DNA from: Plasmopara viticola
Taxonomy: Eukaryota > Oomycota > Peronosporomycetes > Peronosporales > Peronosporaceae
Direction of reading: 5' to 3'
DNA: 64,000 nucleotides
Assembly: GCA_001695595.3 (NCBI GenBank)
Contig: MBPM02000005.1
Location: 1,302,001-1,366,000, forward strand
The first letter of the stretch is position 1. Every line of letters begins with the position of its first letter. A program made the position numbers and the translations under genes. Below, piece after piece: positions 57,893 to 64,000 of the stretch. The notes beneath the pieces are model-generated. The model was given only the letters and a program-made list of their open reading frames with translations, was not told where the DNA came from and searched no databases.

Positions 57893-59619
57893 TCATAACC
57901 TCTCGTGGTTCGTTCCTCTAAACTGCCGGCGGCTTCGAATGACCAAGACTTCGTGGTACGAGAGGCGCGCAAGACATGCACACGAGAGGACCGTGCCAAC
58001 CTCCAAGAGGACAAAGACGGGCCCCCACGAACACACTTGCACGCACCGAGGACTCTTGGGGTTGCAACCTCGAGGTTCGTACTGGCAATTGGCCAGGTAG
58101 CCCACTAGGTATTGCACCAAGGCCGCCCCGATACTCCCCGTGCCGTCAATAATGCCCGTGACGGTCGAGAGAGCCTCGGCATTGCCTCGAATACTCTCGT
58201 GCGTGCCAAGATCCGCTGAAATGGCCGTGCTGATGAGATTCGCCGGACCTCCAAGCATAAATCCAGATAAAAGCAAGAGGACCGCAGTTGCCTGGTAGGA
58301 CGCGCCATCCATAAAGTAGAGCGTCATACTGCCATCATCCCGATTAGTCAGTATTGCAGGTCGATCAAACAATCCATGGTCAAACCCGCTCACCAGGACA
58401 AGAGGAGCATTGTGACGACCACAGGAGATCGGACTCCCATGCGATCCGAGATTATTCCACTGACAAAGCCCCCAAAAATCTGCCCCACGTCATAAAGCAT
58501 CTAGATAATCCAAAAAAAAACGTCAGAGAATCCTCGTGCCCTAAAACTATCTATAAAACAATCCGTATTTAACGCACTGAAAAAGTACCGCCTTGTGAAT
58601 TATCCATGTGCAGCGAGACTGTCAGATAAAACGGAAGCCAAAAGAAAAGCGCATAATTGACGGATTTTAAACAAGCGTACGCCATAGCGTACGGGAACAC
58701 CTGTGGATACACAAGGCATGAGGTCCACGATCCACGATCCACTGTTACCAACGACTAGCCGTCCTCACTCCAGGGATGCACCAGGCTTTGCAAAAGCCAA
58801 TCCCCGTCACCTTGACGTCGTCTCCCTTGCCCACGTCATCTTTCTCCATCGCAACCTCGGGCGTCGCCTCGTCGAGCCTCTCGTGACGATACCCAACGTC
58901 TTTCGGGTCTGCGTACAAAAAGACGTGAATGAGCCACCCGTGCCACGCCACGAGACCCGCGGCGACCACGAGCGCGAGTTTCCACGCCAGTGTCTTGTCA
59001 CTCAAGGCAAACATCAAGGCCACGAGGGCCGTGCCCACAATGTTGCCGAGACAGCCATTGCCACTCCAAATCCCAAGGACTGCCCCGCGTTCTTGCTGCG
59101 AGAACCACTTGCCCATGACGGCGACGTTGGCGGGCCACCCACTCGACTGGACAAGACCATTGAGGCCCCAGAGCACGGCATAGTAGCCAAGCGCATGGAT
59201 GTTTGCCAACGCGCCGAGGCCAAAGAGCAAGACGATGGCGGCCGTGGCCCACATGCCAGTCGCAAGCATACGCCGAAGGTCGTGGTGGTCCCCTAACATG
59301 CCACTAAAATGGGCACCCGTCACAAAAATTCCCAAATACAAAGACCCATTTTGGCCTACCTAATATAGAGTCCCACGGCATAGCACGCCATGAAAAGGGT
59401 ATCCATGAGCCCAAACATTTCGACTTGGTGGTCCCGCGCATAGAGATTGGAATGGAGCCACTGTTCGTCGCCCATCTCGCCTTTGATGGCCGAGAAACTC
59501 TTGCGACTTGCGTGGAACAGGACGTAGCTAAAAAAAGTCAGGAAAAACACGCCCTGCTTGTTCGCTGCCACGTCCTGGCACCGTCGGCGCGAGGCCAACG
59601 CCTCGACCGTCGACTTCAT
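57893..59619 (-). CDS. SLC37-type sugar-phosphate/phosphate antiporter (MFS); five exons
   Basis: Exons (descending) 59360-59619, 58769-59303, 58578-58700, 58394-58500 and 57893-58328 give 486 residues. Introns are 56, 68, 77 and 65 nt, all GT-AG with matching phases. The joins restore family motifs: FFSYVLFHASRKSFS in TM1, AVGLYISGMLGDHHDLR, NGLVQSSGWPANVAVMGKWF, CIPGVFPYAMAYACLKSVNY, FSMLYDVGQIFGGFVSGIIS and GIIDGTGSIGAALVQY. This is the organophosphate:phosphate antiporter family (GlpT/UhpT fold, SLC37 in eukaryotes), about 12 TM segments, commonly in the ER membrane. The substrate, glycerol-3-phosphate or glucose-6-phosphate, cannot be read from sequence. Met at 59619 has A at -3; the frame extends 41 codons upstream without family features. 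It is divergent from the transposase gene with a 180-bp spacer. Confidence 0.9.
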
Positions 59620-59730
59620 CCTAGTGCTCCTTAAGAGAGACCTTTCGATATACTTGATCGCAATCTTGGAACATTTGCGCCAATCGCCGGCCTGGCTGCA
59701 GAAGTTTCTCTCAAAGAATACCTCGGCCCC

Positions 59731-59790
59731 CCTCTCTCTCATTCAGCATTCTCGCCCCCTCATCTCTCTCATTCAGCATTCTCGCCCCCC
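59731..59790 (+). promoter_or_regulatory. Duplicated initiator-like promoter block before the transposase gene
   Basis: A 30-bp unit occurs twice (59731-59760 and 59761-59790), sharing TCTCTCATTCAGCATTCTCG. CTCATTC followed by CATTCTC resembles the oomycete initiator consensus (YCATTYY and flanking). The second copy ends 9 bp before the ATG at 59800. It also lies in the spacer shared with the divergent SLC37 gene. Confidence 0.6.
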
Positions 59791-59799
59791 CCGGTAACG

Positions 59800-61344
59800 A
59801 TGGGGGTACTCGCTCCTGCGCCGACCAAGGGCAAGCGGCCCCGCACGTCCTTCACGAACGCCCAGCGGCTGCAAATCTGCCACTACAAAGCCGAACACCC
59901 GAATGTGACGCAAGGGCAATTGGCCACGTGGGCACAAGAGGCGCTAAACCTGCCCCGGAAACCGTCGCAAGCCATGATTTCCAAAGTCTTGAAACGCCAG
60001 AGCGACCTCGAAACCATGACGAGTGAAATGTTGACGTGCAAGTCGCGGCGGACGGTGCGCTACCCGCACTTGGACACGGCCCTCGCGCGCTGGGTCGCGT
60101 ACTGCGAAGAGACGGGCGTGCCCGTCACGGGCGACGCCATTCGGGCCAAAGCCGCGACGTTTGCCCACTTGCTGCACATTGACGCGCCGTTGGCCTACTC
60201 AAACGGCTGGCTCTATAAATTCAATGAACGCCACGGGTTTGGGCAAGTGCGCACGACAAGGGACGGCAAAGGGGCAACGGCACAAGCCGTGACGGAGCTC
60301 CAGCGTCGCTTGCGCCACTACGAACCGCGCAATGTGTTTAGTATGGACGAAACGGGCCTGTTCTTTGCCATGTTTCCCGATCGCACGAGCAAACGCTTGA
60401 CAAAGCGCCTGACGCTTGCCTTGACGTGCAATGCCGACGGGTCGGAAAAGTTGCCGCTCTTGTGCATTGGCAAAGGCGAGCAACCCCGCGGGTTGACGAG
60501 CACGACGGCGGTCGATTGGAACTATGTGCAGTCGCCCACGACGTTCATGACGCGCGCGATTTTTGGCCACTGGCTTGAAACCGTGAACCAGTACTTTCAA
60601 AAGCAAGCGCGCAAGTGCGTGGTGCTCATTGACAATGCACCGGTCCACGCGGGGTACACGGGCGTGGACTTGACCCACGTCGAAGTCGTCGTCTTTCCAC
60701 CGGGGACACTGGCGCACTTGCAACCCCTCGGTGCGGGGATTGTCGCGGCGTTCAAGCGCCGGTACCGCCGCCGGCAGCTCCAGCAAGCGCTCGACCACTT
60801 GGATGCCGATGCTGACATGAGTACGGCGGCCAAGTTTGAGCGTGTGGGCGTCAAGCAAGCCTTGACGTGGTGTATCGAAGCGTGGGACGCCACGCCGTCG
60901 TCGTTGATTACGAGTTGCTGGTACGAAACGGGCTTGGTCTTTGCCGACAATTTGAGTTTTGTGCTCGACGCTCGCACGGTGGAAGACCAGATTTCGGAAG
61001 AAGTGGCCGTGATGCTGTCGTGGTTGCATGCAGTGGATCCATTGACGGTCGACGAGTTGCTGCACTTGCCGGAAGAAAACGTGATTATGGACGAACCGAC
61101 GGACGTTGATTTCTGTGCCCCGTTTCATCCTGAAAAGCTTGGCGTGCCACTTGGGAAAGTTACAGGAGGTGACGCGGAGACGGGGTTGAGTGTCGACGAG
61201 TTGAAAGAACGGCTCAAGTGGATTGCCAAGCTTCTTATTTATGCAGATGAAAAGGGCGTGACGGCGGAGTCGGTGAGTGGCATGCGAATCCTTCAGCGCG
61301 ACTTTCGGGATCAGCTTAATAAGAAGGTGGCTGGCAGTAGCTAG
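59800..61344 (+). CDS. Tigger/pogo-type (CENP-B HTH, DDE_1) transposase-derived protein with altered triad
   Basis: An intact 514-residue frame. Residues about 15-70 are a psq-like HTH (FTNAQRLQICHYKAEHPNVT) and 80-150 a CENP-B/Tc5-type HTH (GDAIRAKAATFA, NGWLYKFNERHGF). The DDE_1 catalytic domain keeps D183 (FSMDETGLFF) and D278 (VVLIDNAPVH). The third Asp, normally in LQPLDAGI, is Gly311 (codon GGT at 60730, one base from GAT). The enzyme should therefore be unable to cut DNA in the usual way. The frame is free of stops, its composition matches neighbouring genes, and I see no terminal inverted repeats flanking it. A domesticated DNA-binding protein is likely; a recently inactivated transposon copy is the alternative. 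Confidence 0.85.
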   Translation: MGVLAPAPTKGKRPRTSFTNAQRLQICHYKAEHPNVTQGQLATWAQEALNLPRKPSQAMISKVLKRQSDLETMTSEMLTCKSRRTVRYPHLDTALARWVAYCEETGVPVTGDAIRAKAATFAHLLHIDAPLAYSNGWLYKFNERHGFGQVRTTRDGKGATAQAVTELQRRLRHYEPRNVFSMDETGLFFAMFPDRTSKRLTKRLTLALTCNADGSEKLPLLCIGKGEQPRGLTSTTAVDWNYVQSPTTFMTRAIFGHWLETVNQYFQKQARKCVVLIDNAPVHAGYTGVDLTHVEVVVFPPGTLAHLQPLGAGIVAAFKRRYRRRQLQQALDHLDADADMSTAAKFERVGVKQALTWCIEAWDATPSSLITSCWYETGLVFADNLSFVLDARTVEDQISEEVAVMLSWLHAVDPLTVDELLHLPEENVIMDEPTDVDFCAPFHPEKLGVPLGKVTGGDAETGLSVDELKERLKWIAKLLIYADEKGVTAESVSGMRILQRDFRDQLNKKVAGSS

Positions 61345-64000
61345 GTAGAAGGATGTGAGTTTTTCTTTAATTTATAGATTTGGGGTCAAGTACCAAGAGC
61401 TGAATTTGAAAACAGTTGGATTCACCTATCGGTATGCTTGTAGAGAGGTGGAACTCTGCAATTAATACAACGAACTATTAGCTTAAGTAATATCGTGGTA
61501 CCTTCTTTAATAATACCGGTTCGGCATATAGAGTGAAGCCCATCAATTTACTGGCGAGTGGACTTTTGGTGATGCGATTAAAGTCTTTTGAGATAATTCC
61601 CGACACAATAATTATTTTTCGATTTTTGTTTGGAGCTAGTAAGGAGTAAGCGTTATCGTCGACTCAAATTGGCTGTGGCTCTTGTGTGTCAATACACTCG
61701 ACATCACAATGAGTTGCCTGTAAGTAATTGGAAGCTTCCAACAAAGTAAACGCATTTCGGTATGGAGCATACAACATGAAACGGGACGAAAAGCGTCTCA
61801 GTGGACGAAACCATTTACAAAGGATCCGTCAATTCATCGTGTATACTGTAAGCCAAATTGAATTCGATGAGAACCAGGCCAATTCAAAACACATCAGACT
61901 GATCTGTGAAAGGCTTGAAGACCTCTCATGCTGTAGATTATTGAGCCACAGGACGCTATACTTCACATTAACTGTATAAAGGTGGAAACACACGAGGTTT
62001 TGGAAATCTGGGGGGTGTCAAGTAAAAGTTATTCTTGTTCAAAAGTGCACTCCAATAATTCCCCCGATCATCTAATTCCCCATGTCGATTATAAAATTGT
62101 ATTTTGCATCTGAAACCTGTTTGAGGCCACTTTGATCTTTTTTGACTCCCTGTGACATAAATGAGCTGGCCACCTATCGCTCTAGACAAGTCAATTTCTC
62201 TTCTTTCACTCATGACTCTTTATATTTTCGGCAAATATATTATAATCATCAATATATTTGCGTCAGCTGTGTCTTTCGCTTCTGATATTCTCACTTTTGA
62301 GGTTCCGTCTCTTACACGGCAAGAAATAAGAGTATATCAGAACTTAGCATCCAATACAGGCCAGTATGCTCAACAAAGTCATCAACCAAATTCTCTTAAG
62401 CCGCTTTTGCAGGTTTAAAGAGGCTGTGATCGAGCTAACAGGAAAGCTTTGAAGTCTTAATAAGGTCACTTTAACTGCTGCCTATAATGTTGACCAATCG
62501 GTACAAACAGCCGAAACATGGCAATTTATTGACAGTGCTTAGGTTGTTAATGACAGAACTACTGTTTAGAGGAATCGAATTCGGATATAAAGTAAAGGTC
62601 CTGACTGAAACATGCCAAACATGGTTTAACGGGCAATTTCGTAACTGATGGATTCCACTCCAAAGATTTAAGGGACTAGCGGGGCAGTACAATCGTTCGA
62701 CAGCTTGGATGTCGTCATTATTACCAGCTCATTGTTTACGTTGGTGAGAAGCCGCCGAATGGTTGCTCTTTACTGTTTTTGATCAACAAAGCACGAAGGA
62801 TATGGTAGGTAACGTCAAATTCAGTCAGTATCAAAGCTAACGTTTATGCAGCTTCTGCTGCTGGTTTGCTATTTTACCTTTTTTAGTGTTCATCAAGGAA
62901 AATCATTAAATTCCCCAATAATTGTTTGTCGCGAAAGAATACGCGTACCTTCGTCTAATGCAACACCTGACAATAGATAAGTAACGCTTAGTAAGAGGTG
63001 AAAGTACCACCCAATAATCCTTACTCCTTCTGGTACCATTTTCTGTTGGGAGATTTTTTTATTTACCATTTTCACTGCTTGTATATTCTAAGTGGATGCA
63101 AAAATTGCGGTGGTAAATCGTCAATTTCAAAACCGATGTTCGTAGCCAGTCAATTGCGTCAGTAAACTTATGCATCTCGACTTCAATTTGATCTACGACT
63201 CTAGGCAAGCGATTCCTTATGCTCAGCGTCAAACAACTCGGTCATACGCTTTTCATAGCTGATGAATTCCTTTAATTTCTCGAGCGCTTTGCCGACTCAG
63301 TTTCCTTCGAATTTCATTGTTGTATCCAAATGCGTATCGGTATCTGCGCTTGACCGCTATACTCAAAGTCAGAATCCGACTTGCTTTACACGTACACATT
63401 CACGTCGGCAACGCAGCAGTAGCCGAGTTTGAACTCTGAACGACTTAATAACCGAAGCGTTGCCTTTTATCGGACACTGCATATTTGAGGTGATCTCTAT
63501 GAACTATTGCTCTTTCTGAAACTTCAGCTACAAGAGCTAGTCTAGTCGTCTAGCGTATAGATCAACAGCAGCCTCCGACAAATTCTCATGTTTGCTTTCT
63601 AGTTTTATAGTTTGAACCATTTAAATCTCTTAAGTTTGGATCTATCAACTTTCACAATTTTATCGTTTGCTAATAACACAAGCAATCAAGATACCCAAGT
63701 TTAATGCACTAGAATAGAAAGCCGCTATTAAACAAAGGCCACGCACGCAAGTCCACACAAAAATTACGCAAAGCTCGTGGAGGCTCACGAATCAAGCAAA
63801 TGTACCAATTGCATAAATTACAGTAATAAGGCTCGCTAATAGATCGAGAAAGAATTGATAGCAATTTTGAAGGTAGTTATTGCCCGATCACAAACTAATT
63901 TCTAGACATTATTGCTACCGCGGCCAGACATAAATAAATCCATTGCAAGTTTTGCTGGAAAGGGTGAGTAGTGTGGGATGGCTTTCTTTATAACGTGATG
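61345..64000. other. Gene-poor AT-rich stretch
   Basis: No frame over 90 codons and none with a domain. No inverted copy of the transposase gene's flanks was recognised. The window ends in this stretch. Confidence 0.45.

Noticed and set aside
60199..61128. 309-codon minus-strand frame
   Set aside because: Antisense to the well-identified transposase ORF; basic, low-information translation.

Overview
The window looks like nuclear DNA of an oomycete, most like a downy mildew or Phytophthora relative. The evidence is protein-coding genes with very short GT-AG introns (mostly about 50-80 nt), protein architectures common in stramenopiles (FYVE/START/GAF lipid-binding proteins, a soluble-type adenylyl cyclase, an eEF2K-type alpha-kinase), and gene islands of balanced base composition set in AT-rich, gene-poor, transposon-littered DNA. 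I saw no bacterial operon signals, CRISPR array or rRNA. No species call is made.

Layout: 1-3.5 kb, nothing supportable. 3.5-7.8 kb, a six-exon RING/acidic protein, a SNAPIN-like BLOC-1 subunit and a small convergent nuclear-type protein. 7.8-14.6 kb, gene-poor, with a 40-bp tandem duplication and a decayed copia-like remnant. 14.6-20.9 kb, ribosomal protein eL43 (its first exon is just the start codon), D-3-phosphoglycerate dehydrogenase, a WW-PDZ scaffold and an M24 (pita-bread) family protein. 21.1-23.0 kb, a decayed non-LTR retrotransposon. 24-28.4 kb, an alpha-kinase with a SHOCT-like motif and a basic protein ending in a GPRGGKYY signature. 28.4-35.5 kb, a gene desert holding a copia remnant, an 879-bp terminal-inverted-repeat element and an unidentified broken coding region. 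35.5-43.1 kb, SF3B6, a TMTC-like membrane protein, the mitochondrial RNA polymerase and a thioredoxin-fold protein. 44-48.9 kb, a 1577-residue soluble adenylyl cyclase carrying a FYVE-like finger and a PH domain. 48.9-52.5 kb, gene-poor, with a perfect 15-bp hairpin. 52.5-61.3 kb, a START-like/FYVE/GAF protein, two small genes, a disordered protein, a five-exon SLC37-type sugar-phosphate antiporter and a Tigger-family transposase ORF whose third catalytic Asp is Gly. 61.3-64 kb, AT-rich, nothing supported.

Most genes are unrelated housekeeping functions (translation, splicing, mitochondrial transcription, serine synthesis) beside signalling genes. There is no single pathway. The best candidates for something undescribed are the adenylyl cyclase fused to two phosphoinositide-binding modules and the apparently domesticated DD-to-G transposase beside the SLC37 gene. 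All exon joins were deduced by eye from splice consensus, frame and family continuity.
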